Assembly (NCBI GenBank): GCA_965233535.1
Contig: OZ247489.1
Coordinates: 186,001-250,000, forward strand
DNA from: Cytomitobacter sp965233535
GTDB taxonomy: Bacteria > Pseudomonadota > Alphaproteobacteria > CAJXXZ01 > 1604HC
DNA: 64,000 bases
Direction: 5' to 3'
Positions within the stretch are counted from its first letter, which is position 1, and every line of letters starts with the position of its first letter. Shown here in pieces: positions 49,095 through 58,184 of this stretch. Under the pieces are notes generated by a model. It saw nothing but the letters and a program-made list of their open reading frames with translations, was not told the DNA's origin and made no database searches. A program made the position numbers and the translations under genes.

Positions 49095-50387
49095 ATGGAA
49101 ATGAAAATTCAATTTTTTAACAGTTTAACCTCAAAAAAAGAAGAGTTTGAACCATATAATGCAGATCATATTAAAATTTATGCATGTGGTCCAACAATTT
49201 ATAAAGCTCCACATATAGGGAATTTCAGATCTTTTGTAGTTTTTGATACGCTTGTGAAATTTTTATCTACTTTTTATCCAAAAGTTTCATATGTCAGAAA
49301 TATTACAGATGTAGATGATAAAATTATTGAAGAATCAATAAAACGCAATATTACTTGCAAAGAATTGACTGGTGAAGTATACGATCAATTTAAATCTGAC
49401 TCTAAGTTACTTAATATTGCAGATCCAACATCTGAGCCTTTTGCTACAGAATATGTTGAAAAAATGGTTCAAGATATCGAAAAATTAGTTGAAAATAAAT
49501 TTGCTTATGTGAAAGATGGGCATGTTTTTTTTGATACATGTAAATATGAGAATTATAGGGATTTTTGTAAAAATATGGACTCAGAAGCAGGGTCTAGAAT
49601 TGCTATAACAGATTTGAAGTCTCATGAAAATGATTTTGTGCTTTGGAAACCATCTAAAGATGTATTTTGGACAAGTCCTTGGGGGAATGGAAGGCCTGGC
49701 TGGCATATCGAGTGTACATCTATGAGCAAGTCTATTTTAGGACTTCCATTTGATATTCACTGTGGAGGTCAAGATCTTATTTTTCCTCACCACACAAATG
49801 AAAAAGCTCAGGGTTGGGGTTTGTGTAATGTAGAGTGTGCTAAATATTGGATGCATAATCATTTCGTAAATGTAGATAATAATAAAATGTCTAAAAGTTT
49901 AGATAATCAATTGGATTTGCAAGCTTTAATGAAAGATTACCATCCTATGGTTCTTCGCCTTTTTCTTTTGATGTCACATTATAGGCATCCACTTAATTGG
50001 AATGCAGCTGGATTGCAAGAGGCAAGTAACATATATACAAAATGGCATAAGCTTTTGGTAGGGATTAAAGGTGAAACCCCGCTTAAATCAATTGTTGAGG
50101 CATTGTCTGATGATTTGAACACTCCGCTTGCAATTAAAAAAATCAGTGAAGCGTTAAAAAATTCTGAAAGCTTAGAAAGTATCGCGAAATCATGTGAAAT
50201 CATTGGAATAACATTTGATGAAAATGAAGTAGATAAAGAGTTGATTGATAAGTTAATTATAGAACGTGAAGCTGCTCGAAAAGATAAAAATTATCAAGAA
50301 TCTGATAGAATTAGAAAATTATTGCAAGATATGAATATTATAATTGAAGATACAAAAGATGGAATTAAATGGTGGTGTAAAAGTTGA
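49095..50387 (+). CDS. cysS: Cysteinyl-tRNA synthetase
   Basis: 430 residues, slightly short. The HIGH motif is in YACGPTIYKAPHIGN with the first zinc cysteine, GRPGWHIECTSMS and HTNEKAQ hold further zinc ligands, and KMSKSLDNQ is the KMSKS loop. The C-terminal helix RIRKLLQDMNIIIEDTKDG is typical. It overlaps the next gene by four bases. Confidence 0.95.
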   Translation: MEMKIQFFNSLTSKKEEFEPYNADHIKIYACGPTIYKAPHIGNFRSFVVFDTLVKFLSTFYPKVSYVRNITDVDDKIIEESIKRNITCKELTGEVYDQFKSDSKLLNIADPTSEPFATEYVEKMVQDIEKLVENKFAYVKDGHVFFDTCKYENYRDFCKNMDSEAGSRIAITDLKSHENDFVLWKPSKDVFWTSPWGNGRPGWHIECTSMSKSILGLPFDIHCGGQDLIFPHHTNEKAQGWGLCNVECAKYWMHNHFVNVDNNKMSKSLDNQLDLQALMKDYHPMVLRLFLLMSHYRHPLNWNAAGLQEASNIYTKWHKLLVGIKGETPLKSIVEALSDDLNTPLAIKKISEALKNSESLESIAKSCEIIGITFDENEVDKELIDKLIIEREAARKDKNYQESDRIRKLLQDMNIIIEDTKDGIKWWCKS

Positions 50388-51091
50388 AGTTTAATACTTT
50401 AGTTGATATATCAGAGCTTTTAAATAAATATAATTGTATTGTTATTTATGGAAAAGATGCCTCATTAGCATATAGTTTTTTTTGTGAGTTTGCTGGAACA
50501 GTAGTTGAATATAATGAGTTAGATTTGATGAGATTTTTACAGACTTCACTTATTCCTGAACCAAACATTAAAGTAAAAGTTACGACAAATGGTATGAAAA
50601 CAATTGTGAAGCAAGATATAAAAAATTGGCAAAGAGCTTGTATTATCCTGACTGATAAACCTACAGGAGATGACCGTATTGCAGAAATAGAATGTGATTC
50701 AATTAATATAAAGAAGTTTTTAGAATTTCATACTAAACGATTAGGTTATAGTTTTGAAAATATGGATGATTTGTTTTGGGTTCAGAATTTACAAGATTTA
50801 CATTTTGCACATAAAGTTACTCAAATAGATCCTGCATCTGTGAAAAATTTATTTCAAAAAGATAAAGATCAAATGTCTTTGTTAAAAAAAGGAGATAAAG
50901 ATTCTTTGCAAGAGTTATGGAAAGTTATGGATAATCCATGGTCTTGGGTTAGGTATATGCAGTTATTTTACTCATATAGAAATGAAAGTATTTTAGGTGC
51001 AAGCTATAAGCATTTAGAGTTATGGGCTCATAAGTATGTTCCAAATGATGAAGTGTTTATTTGGTTATGTCATTCAATTATGATTAGGTAA
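50384..51091 (+). CDS. Possible DNA polymerase III delta subunit (HolA-like)
   Basis: 235 residues from a TTG overlapping the cysS stop. I do not recognise it with certainty. The start resembles the delta-subunit opening (IVIYGKDASLAYSFF), and the part at about 165-205 (QMSLLKKGDKDSLQELWKVM, then WSWVRYMQLFYS) fits the pattern of the delta collar domain where a lidded helix pair carries G-D-x-x-x-A-L-x-x-L. HolA is normally 330-340 residues, so this would be strongly shortened, like the HolB here. It could be an unrelated small protein. Confidence 0.35.
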   Translation: MKFNTLVDISELLNKYNCIVIYGKDASLAYSFFCEFAGTVVEYNELDLMRFLQTSLIPEPNIKVKVTTNGMKTIVKQDIKNWQRACIILTDKPTGDDRIAEIECDSINIKKFLEFHTKRLGYSFENMDDLFWVQNLQDLHFAHKVTQIDPASVKNLFQKDKDQMSLLKKGDKDSLQELWKVMDNPWSWVRYMQLFYSYRNESILGASYKHLELWAHKYVPNDEVFIWLCHSIMIR

Positions 51092-51143
51092 TGCTTTGCT
51101 ATTGAGAATGTACGGCTAAGAAATAAAATGTTAACCTGAAATC

Positions 51144-52316
51144 ATGGCTGTTACAGGTACTTTAGATTGGGTTCAAGAATATAATTTGCGTAATTTTGTG
51201 ATTAAAAAATTCACAACTTTAATGAATTTATATGGTTTCGAAATGGTAGAACCCTCTATTTTAGAGCGTTATGAATTATTTGTTAGAACTGTTGGTGAAA
51301 GTTCAGATATTATGCAGAAAGAAATGTTTTTTGCTGTTTCCAAAGATAATCAGGATTTAAATATTGTTTTACGACCTGAATTTACAACCTCAGTAATTAG
51401 ATCCTTAATTGAATCAGGAAATATTTACAATAAACGAGTATCTTATTCTGGGAAAGTTTTCAGGCATAATAGACCTCAAAAAGGTCGTTATAGAGAGTTT
51501 TCGCAATTAGGTTGTGAGGTGTTTGGTGATCACCCTTACATTGATGTTGATGTTATTTCTACTGCTGTAGAATTTTTAAAAACACTAGGTTTGCACGTAA
51601 AAGTGAAAATCAACTCTTTAGGAAATGCAGAAACTATAGCAAAATATAGTCAAGTTATCTCTGAGCATTTTAAGAAAAACAATACATTTGATGAAATTAC
51701 CAATCCAATGAGGATTTTAGATAAAATGTCTAAATCAGATAAAGAAAATAGTAATATTCCTAAGATTAAAGATTATATGAGTGCTGAAGAATTGAATAGG
51801 TTTGAGAGTGTATGTAATGGATTATCAGAAATGGGAATCTCTTTTGAAGTGGATGAATATTTAGTTCGTGGTTTAGACTATTATACAAACACTATTTTCG
51901 AAATAGAAAACGATACTCTATCTACGCAATCTTCTATTCTTGGAGGAGGCTGTTACAGTGGTTTAGTTAAAAGATTAGGTGGCCCAGATATTTCAGGAAT
52001 AGGATGGTCATTTGGGCTTGAGCGTATTCTTATGATGAATATTCCATATGAAAACAAAGAAGAGAAATATGTTTTAATTTCTATTAATGAGCATGATTAT
52101 TCATTGAAAGTTGCAAATATGCTAAGAACTAAGCATAATGTTACAGTTTTGTTTGATGATTTTAAAAAAGCAATGAAAAAGTTATCATCTTTAGATCCAA
52201 GTAAAATTATTTTTTGTGGAAAAGAAGAAAAAGATAACCAGACTGTAAAGGTAAAATACTGTCAAAGTGGAGAGCAAAAATTTATTAGTTTTGAAAATTT
52301 GCTGAGAGAAATTTAA
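51144..52316 (+). CDS. hisS: Histidyl-tRNA synthetase
   Basis: 390 residues, at the short end. Class II motif 2 is FRHNRPQKGRYREFSQLG, the histidine-binding loop is LVRGLDYYTNTIFE, and motif 3 is GIGWSFGLERILM. The RGLDYYT and TVGESSDIMQKEMF blocks separate it from HisZ. The N-terminus is truncated to MAVTGTLDW where others have a longer G-T-x-D start. The C-terminal anticodon domain is reduced. prfA starts one base after its stop. Confidence 0.93.
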   Translation: MAVTGTLDWVQEYNLRNFVIKKFTTLMNLYGFEMVEPSILERYELFVRTVGESSDIMQKEMFFAVSKDNQDLNIVLRPEFTTSVIRSLIESGNIYNKRVSYSGKVFRHNRPQKGRYREFSQLGCEVFGDHPYIDVDVISTAVEFLKTLGLHVKVKINSLGNAETIAKYSQVISEHFKKNNTFDEITNPMRILDKMSKSDKENSNIPKIKDYMSAEELNRFESVCNGLSEMGISFEVDEYLVRGLDYYTNTIFEIENDTLSTQSSILGGGCYSGLVKRLGGPDISGIGWSFGLERILMMNIPYENKEEKYVLISINEHDYSLKVANMLRTKHNVTVLFDDFKKAMKKLSSLDPSKIIFCGKEEKDNQTVKVKYCQSGEQKFISFENLLREI

Positions 52317-52317
52317 T

Positions 52318-53367
52318 ATGTGGTGGCTTGATATAGTAAATAAGTATAAAAAATTAGAAGAAGATTTGCAAAATCCAAATATTGATCGTGAAGATCTTTT
52401 AAAAAAATCTAAATTGCTTGGTGAAATATCAAAAGAGTATGATATTGCAAGTAAAGTGCAAGTTTTACATGAAGATTTAACTGAAATTGAACAAATGATT
52501 GAAGAATCTAAAGAATCATGGTTGTTTGAACAAAAAAAATCTTCTGAGAATAGCATAGAAAGTTTACATAAAGAGTTTGTAGAGTTAAAATCTGTTCAAT
52601 CTAAAAATCAATCTGCAATGGTAGAAATTAGACCTGCCGCTGGTGGAGATGAAGCTGGGCTTTTTGCGTATATCATATTTGAAATGTATATAAGATATGC
52701 ATTACATAAAGGTTTAGAAGTGGAAATTCTTTCTAAAAATATTACAGAAGTTAAAGGTATTAAAGAAGCTGTTTTGTCTATTAAAGGTGAAAATGCATAT
52801 GATATTTTGCAGTTTGAATCAGGAGTTCATCGTGTTCAACGAGTCCCAAAAACAGAGTCAAGCGGACGTATACATACATCTACTGCAACAGTTGCTGTTC
52901 TTGAAGAAGTCGATGATGTTGAAATACAAATCAAAAATGAATACTTAAAAATGGATGTTTATAGATCAAGTGGTCCTGGTGGTCAATCTGTGAATACTAC
53001 AGATAGTGCCGTTAGATTAACATATTCTCATCCTGATTTGGATGCTCCAGTTATAGTGTGTATGCAAGATGAAAAGTCTCAACATAAAAATAGAGAAAAA
53101 GCTATGAAAGTATTGAAAATCAGATTATATGATGCATTAGAGCAGAAAAAGAACAGAGAAATTTCAGATCAAAGAAAAAATCAACTTGGCTCTGGAGATA
53201 GGTCTGAAAGAATTCGTACTTATAATTTTCCACAAAATAGAATCTCAGATCACAGGTCTAAAATCACAGTTCATGGGTTAAATGATGTGTATTTGACTGA
53301 ACCATTAACTTTAGACAAAATACATGATTCTTTGAAAGCTCACAGTATAGCTGAAGCTGCTGGCTGA
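52318..53367 (+). CDS. prfA: Peptide chain release factor 1
   Basis: 349 residues. The GGQ loop (SSGPGGQSVNTTDSAVR, GGQ at 221-223) triggers peptide release; the codon-recognition tripeptide is PKT (177-179) in the P-x-T position of RF1, so it should read UAA and UAG. The region VHRVQRVP and RIHTSTATVAV is typical RF1. It overlaps closely with hisS, suggesting co-transcription. Confidence 0.95.
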   Translation: MWWLDIVNKYKKLEEDLQNPNIDREDLLKKSKLLGEISKEYDIASKVQVLHEDLTEIEQMIEESKESWLFEQKKSSENSIESLHKEFVELKSVQSKNQSAMVEIRPAAGGDEAGLFAYIIFEMYIRYALHKGLEVEILSKNITEVKGIKEAVLSIKGENAYDILQFESGVHRVQRVPKTESSGRIHTSTATVAVLEEVDDVEIQIKNEYLKMDVYRSSGPGGQSVNTTDSAVRLTYSHPDLDAPVIVCMQDEKSQHKNREKAMKVLKIRLYDALEQKKNREISDQRKNQLGSGDRSERIRTYNFPQNRISDHRSKITVHGLNDVYLTEPLTLDKIHDSLKAHSIAEAAG

Positions 53368-53613
53368 CCTGTAAATAATTTCAAATTTTATACTACTTAT
53401 TCCACATATATATCAACACATACAAGCGTTTCAAATTATCATTTTATAAGTATAGATTAAAACAATACTTAAATTTTTTCACCATTTTCACCTTAATTTG
53501 TCAAATAGTTTTATACTGTTGAGTTTTTATGCATTTTCACACAAAATTGTTATGTAAAGATTAAGTATAGATAAAAACTTTACTTTGGGGTTGTTTTGCT
53601 GTATTGTTAAATT

Positions 53614-54618
53614 ATGATTAAGAAAAACAAAGTAATTTTAATGTCCACATTGATGTTTAACTTGCATGCTATTAGCCAAGACTCTATATCAATTGGAAGT
53701 AGTGAAGAGGGTATTGTATGTTCTCCTATATACAGTTCTGATGATTGCAAAACACCAGCAAGTCAATTCGCAGTGCAAGCGAATGTTCCTCCTGTATTAT
53801 CTGATAAAGTATTAGGTGCTGAATCTGCTGCTTTAAAAGAGCCGCTACATGTAACATATGCAGCTGAAGATTATGCTACACCTTACATGCGACCTCAAAC
53901 ACCAAGTGAAGTTTTTTCTCCTTGTAGTTATCACTCTGAGGATGAGGCAAGAACTCCTGTGGAGTGTGCATTAGTGCCATTTTCATTAAGCGCTCCTAAA
54001 GCAAACGATTCTATGCCTACTGCAGGTCCAGTTGATTTTGCATTACACACAAGTAATGATTTGAGAAGTAAAGCAAAAGCTAATCATGTGACATGTGAAT
54101 CAATTTCAGTTTCTTTAAGAGCTCCTGTTGATTCTACAATGAATATTGAGCCACTTCATGTTGCTGCATATACTGCTGAAGATTTAAGAACGCCCATTTT
54201 TAATCCAAGCACACCAAGTGAGTTTTACTTGCCTGATAGTTATGATGAGGGGAATGCAAATGAGATTGCTTTGCCAGCAGTAAGTGGCGCTGTGATAGAT
54301 CTGAGTGGGTCAAGAGCAGTTGGGGATAATGAAATAAGAGGTAGCTTTACTAACTATCCTAATGATTGTCTATTGCCTAACTATTCAAATAGTAGTTCAG
54401 TAGATATTTTAAAGAGTTCAAAACCAAAAAGTGGTAGTGTTTCAATATCAGATCTTTTAGATCAACATGAATCAAGAATGAATGAAAATGCTTCTACAGC
54501 AGCGCCTGGTGATGTTGATGACACTGATAGCGTTGAATTGTCTGATCTTTTCAATGAAGTAGAGATGCAAGCTAGACATGCGCGCCTTACTCAGCTTGGA
54601 TTCTCTGATCTTATATGA
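53614..54618 (+). CDS. Secreted hypothetical protein with internal repeats
   Basis: 334 residues. An N-terminal hydrophobic stretch with basic start (MIKKNKVILMSTLMFNLHAI) looks like a signal peptide. The rest is hydrophilic, rich in Ser, Pro, Ala, Asp and Glu and probably unfolded. A unit of about 31 residues occurs twice: residues 76-106 (EPLHV, AAEDYATP, PQTPSEVFSP, SY) and 179-210 (EPLHV, TAEDLRTP, PSTPSEFYLP, SY). Two copies of a short helix motif (ISDLLDQHE and LSDLFNEVE) lie near the C-terminus. No known family. The lone position and form recall effector or surface proteins; that is inference. Confidence 0.65.
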   Translation: MIKKNKVILMSTLMFNLHAISQDSISIGSSEEGIVCSPIYSSDDCKTPASQFAVQANVPPVLSDKVLGAESAALKEPLHVTYAAEDYATPYMRPQTPSEVFSPCSYHSEDEARTPVECALVPFSLSAPKANDSMPTAGPVDFALHTSNDLRSKAKANHVTCESISVSLRAPVDSTMNIEPLHVAAYTAEDLRTPIFNPSTPSEFYLPDSYDEGNANEIALPAVSGAVIDLSGSRAVGDNEIRGSFTNYPNDCLLPNYSNSSSVDILKSSKPKSGSVSISDLLDQHESRMNENASTAAPGDVDDTDSVELSDLFNEVEMQARHARLTQLGFSDLI

Positions 54619-54699
54619 AAATAGTAGGCAATCTAGAAATATACGTTTGAAATAAAAATATTAGTTCAAACAAAGTTGTTGGTATGAAAAAATAAATAA

Positions 54700-55935
54700 C
54701 TATTTATTATATTTATCAATTGGGAATTTTTTACATAATGCAGAAATTTCCTGTTTAATTGAAGAATTTGAACCTTTGTTGAATATTATTTCTTTAATAT
54801 ATTTAGCAATTTGTATGCATTCTTGAGTTCCAAATCCTCTAGATGTGCAAGCAGGTGTTCCAATTCTAATTCCTGATGTTTCAAATGGACTTCTTTGATC
54901 TTGTGGGATCATATTTTTATTCACGATAATTCCAGCATCTGCAAGCCATTTTTCAGCATCTTTTCCTGTGCAATTATCTAATTTCATAATAAATAAATGA
55001 GTATCAGTTCCTCCAGATACGATTTCAAAATCTTTAGAAAGTTCTTTACACATTGCTTGAGAGTTATCCAATACATTTTGAATATATTCTTTGTATTCAT
55101 CAGATTGAGCATCATTAAAACACATCGCTTTTGCTGCTATGACATGCATTAATGGGCCTCCTTGCATTCCAGGAAAAATTCCTTTGTTTACTTTTTTGAA
55201 TATGCTTTCACTATTAGTTAAAATTAATCCGCCCCTTGGTCCTTTTAGAGTTTTATGTGTGGTAGAGGTGAGGATATCTGCGATTGAGATTGGGTTATGG
55301 TATTTTCCTGCAGCTATTAACCCAGCAACATGCGCAATGTCTGCTAGAAAAATTGCTCCTATCTTATCAGCTATATCTCTAAAACGTTGCCAGTCTATAG
55401 TTTTGCTGTACGCAGAAGTTCCAGCTATGATCATTTGTGGTTTATATTCTAATGCAAGCTTTTCTACTTCATCCATATCTATAGTTTCATTCTCGTTTAA
55501 TCCATATGAAATTGAATTATACATTTTTCCAGAAAAATTCACTTTAGAACCATGTGTTAAATGTCCACCAGCTGATAAATCCATTCCTAATATTGTGTCA
55601 CCTGGGTTTAGTAAACTTCCAAATACAGACATATTTGCTTGGGACCCAGAATGAGGTTGTACGTTTGCGTATTTTGCATTGAAAAGTTTGCATACTCTCT
55701 CTTGGCATAATGTTTCAACTTTATCAGCCACTTCACATCCACCATAATATCGTTTGCCAGGATATCCTTCAGCATACTTATTAGTAAATACAGAGCTTTG
55801 AGCATATCGAATTTGAGTTGAAGCAAGATTTTCTGATGCAATTAAAGAAATAGTATTGTTTTGTCTTTCATATTCTTCAAATAGCAACTCATTCATTGGT
55901 CTATCTAATATTCCGTGGGTAATAAATTGATTCAT
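54700..55935 (-). CDS. glyA: Serine hydroxymethyltransferase
   Basis: 411 residues. The PLP lysine is K228 in STTHKTLKGPRGG; other hallmarks are NLIASEN-type ISLIASENLAS, ANVQPHSGSQAN and YAEGYPGKRYYGG. It interconverts serine and glycine, charging tetrahydrofolate with a one-carbon unit. A gene of this kind is often kept in reduced genomes to supply one-carbon groups. 47 bases separate it from gltX. Confidence 0.96.
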   Translation of the reverse strand: MNQFITHGILDRPMNELLFEEYERQNNTISLIASENLASTQIRYAQSSVFTNKYAEGYPGKRYYGGCEVADKVETLCQERVCKLFNAKYANVQPHSGSQANMSVFGSLLNPGDTILGMDLSAGGHLTHGSKVNFSGKMYNSISYGLNENETIDMDEVEKLALEYKPQMIIAGTSAYSKTIDWQRFRDIADKIGAIFLADIAHVAGLIAAGKYHNPISIADILTSTTHKTLKGPRGGLILTNSESIFKKVNKGIFPGMQGGPLMHVIAAKAMCFNDAQSDEYKEYIQNVLDNSQAMCKELSKDFEIVSGGTDTHLFIMKLDNCTGKDAEKWLADAGIIVNKNMIPQDQRSPFETSGIRIGTPACTSRGFGTQECIQIAKYIKEIIFNKGSNSSIKQEISALCKKFPIDKYNK

Positions 55936-55982
55936 AAATGGAGTTTATGATCTGATGTAAGTTTATGCAAGGTGAAGAAAAA

Positions 55983-57236
55983 TTATAATGCTTTGTTAAG
56001 TCTGTATTTTGTGATTTCTATGTCTATATTTTCTAAAAGCTCAACTAATGTTGGTCCAAATTTTTTGCCTGACAAAATTCCTCTTAATTTCTTAAGTACA
56101 ATTTTACGTTCTTGGTTTTCACAAATTTGTTCAATCCATTGACTCCAATCAGTTATATTTTTTAAATCTAATAATGTTTTGTCAAATGAAATAGATTCTT
56201 CAGAAAATGTTTTTTTGTCTTCAAAAACTGATTTCCAATGCGTAAAATCGTCTTGAAAAGATATTTCATTTTTGATTATATCCCATTTTTCAAATTCACT
56301 TCCAAAATATTGTGCAGCTTCATCTTTAGTTAAATTTCTAATTAAATTGTTTTGTATTTTCATTGCTTCTTTTTTTGACCATCTAATTTGGCTAGATGCA
56401 TATTTTAAATCAGCGTATTTTGATAACTCATCTAATGTTTTGCAAATATGTAATTCATTCTTACCTAAAAATACCATTTGAGTAGCTAAAGTAATTGGAA
56501 AAAAACCTTCATTACGTAAATCTGATATGCTTTCATCTTTATTCCTTTTTGACATTCTTTGTCCATGTTTATTAAGCAAGATTGGAAGATGAGCATAAGT
56601 TATTTGTGTATTATTAATTTTATCAAACATATATATTTGTATAGCAGTATTTGTGACATGATCTTCTCCACGTAGTATATGAGAAATTTTTTCTTCAATA
56701 TCATCAATCACGCTTGTAAACATATAAGTAAAAGATCCATCACTTTTTTGAACAATTGGATCGCTAACTGATTTAAGATTAATCGATATTTTTCCTCTAA
56801 TAATATCATTCCATTCAATTTTCAAGGTTGGTAATTCGAATCTCCAATGTGGGTTTGTTCCACTTTCTTTTGCATATCTTTTTTTATATACAGGAGCTTT
56901 TTTTTCTCTTGAAAGTTTATCTCTCAGTTCATCTAATTCTTCTTTTGTGTCATAAGCGGGATATACTAATCCTTTTTCTTTGCAAATTTCTAACCATTTA
57001 GCATATATTTCATTTCTTTGAGATTGGAAAATTTCTTTATTATGTTCAATCCCCATCCATGTAAGGTCTGTTTTTATTGCATCTATATATTTCTGCTCTA
57101 CGCGATCAGTATCATCAACACGTAATACAAAATTAGCTTGATTGTTTTTAGCCCATAAATAAGATAGTAGGGCTGTTCGTATATTTCCTAAGTGTAACAT
57201 TCCAGTTGGACTGGGTGCAAAACGTGTACATAACAT
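55983..57236 (-). CDS. gltX: Glutamyl-tRNA synthetase
   Basis: 417 residues, 40-60 shorter than usual because the C-terminal anticodon-binding part is reduced. The HIGH motif is RFAPSPTGMLHLGNIRTAL at the very N-terminus, and the KMSKS-like loop is GQRMSKRNKDES. Alphaproteobacteria of this kind often have two GltX copies, one of which also charges tRNA-Gln for amidation; which one this is cannot be told. Confidence 0.93.
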   Translation of the reverse strand: MLCTRFAPSPTGMLHLGNIRTALLSYLWAKNNQANFVLRVDDTDRVEQKYIDAIKTDLTWMGIEHNKEIFQSQRNEIYAKWLEICKEKGLVYPAYDTKEELDELRDKLSREKKAPVYKKRYAKESGTNPHWRFELPTLKIEWNDIIRGKISINLKSVSDPIVQKSDGSFTYMFTSVIDDIEEKISHILRGEDHVTNTAIQIYMFDKINNTQITYAHLPILLNKHGQRMSKRNKDESISDLRNEGFFPITLATQMVFLGKNELHICKTLDELSKYADLKYASSQIRWSKKEAMKIQNNLIRNLTKDEAAQYFGSEFEKWDIIKNEISFQDDFTHWKSVFEDKKTFSEESISFDKTLLDLKNITDWSQWIEQICENQERKIVLKKLRGILSGKKFGPTLVELLENIDIEITKYRLNKAL

Positions 57237-57368
57237 GTATTTATGGTAAAGTTCATTTTCTTATAGTGCAAGGCGGTTGGTTGTGTGGAATGAATGCAAA
57301 AATTATTTGAAAAATCATGCATAAGATTATTGCTAGTCATAAAAAAACATACATGTTAATTTTGCTTC

Positions 57369-58124
57369 ATGCTTATAAGTCATTACAAAAACTTTTCTAC
57401 TGCTCAATTTGGTACAGTTGGAAGTACTCAAACATTAGCTAAACAATCTATTAATGGAGAAAACTTTGAGTTGAATAAAATGCTAATTGAGTTATTAAAA
57501 GAAAATAAATTTTTAGTTTTGACTGCAGAGTCTCAAAGTTCTGGAATAGGGCAACATGATAGAAAGTGGGACTCTCCAGTAGGTAATGTTTATATGAGTT
57601 GTGTTGTAAAATTACAACAATGTAATATGATCAATCTTACGCAAGTATTTACGGCTCTTATACATGATGTGCTATCTGAATATGGAATTAAGACACAAAT
57701 CAAATGGATTAATGATATTTTGCATAATGAAAAAAAACTGTCAGGGGTTTTGTGTGAAGTTACAAAATTTAAGAATGAAGATGTTTTGATCGTTGGTATG
57801 GGTGTTAATGTTAATGTTGCTGGAGAAAATAGGGAGTGTATAAGCAATCTTTTGAATAGAGATATAGATGTTTTAGAAATTATTTTGAAGATATGTAATA
57901 AAATTCCAATGTATTTAAATGATTTCTTTCAGCATGGTATCAAGTTTTTTCTGGACACTTTAAATCAAAATGCAGCTTACTATAATCAAAGTATTATTCT
58001 CAAACAAAAATTATACACTATTGAAGGTGTTTTTAAAGGTTATGATAACAATGGAATGCTTATTATAGATTCTGTTAATAGAAAACATGTGCTGTATGAA
58101 GGGCGCATGTCTTTAAAAGAATAA
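57369..58124 (+). CDS. birA: Biotin-protein ligase (BirA, catalytic form)
   Basis: 251 residues without an N-terminal DNA-binding domain. The biotin/ATP site is SQSSGIGQHDRKWDSPVGN, a variant of the family's G-R-G-R-x-G-R-x-W loop, followed by NVYMSCVV, and KWINDILHNEKKLSGVLCEV with the catalytic lysine. It attaches biotin to carboxylase carrier protein. The GRGR-like loop has IGQHDR instead, which may lower its hold on biotinyl-AMP. Confidence 0.85.
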   Translation: MLISHYKNFSTAQFGTVGSTQTLAKQSINGENFELNKMLIELLKENKFLVLTAESQSSGIGQHDRKWDSPVGNVYMSCVVKLQQCNMINLTQVFTALIHDVLSEYGIKTQIKWINDILHNEKKLSGVLCEVTKFKNEDVLIVGMGVNVNVAGENRECISNLLNRDIDVLEIILKICNKIPMYLNDFFQHGIKFFLDTLNQNAAYYNQSIILKQKLYTIEGVFKGYDNNGMLIIDSVNRKHVLYEGRMSLKE

Positions 58125-58184
58125 AAAATTGTCTATTTCATCAGGCTTATTGGAAATTTCTCAAGATAAAGTTAAGATAATAGT

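Noticed and set aside
55139..55654. 171-codon plus-strand frame antisense to glyA
   Set aside because: It is opposite a fully conserved enzyme gene and shows no family likeness.
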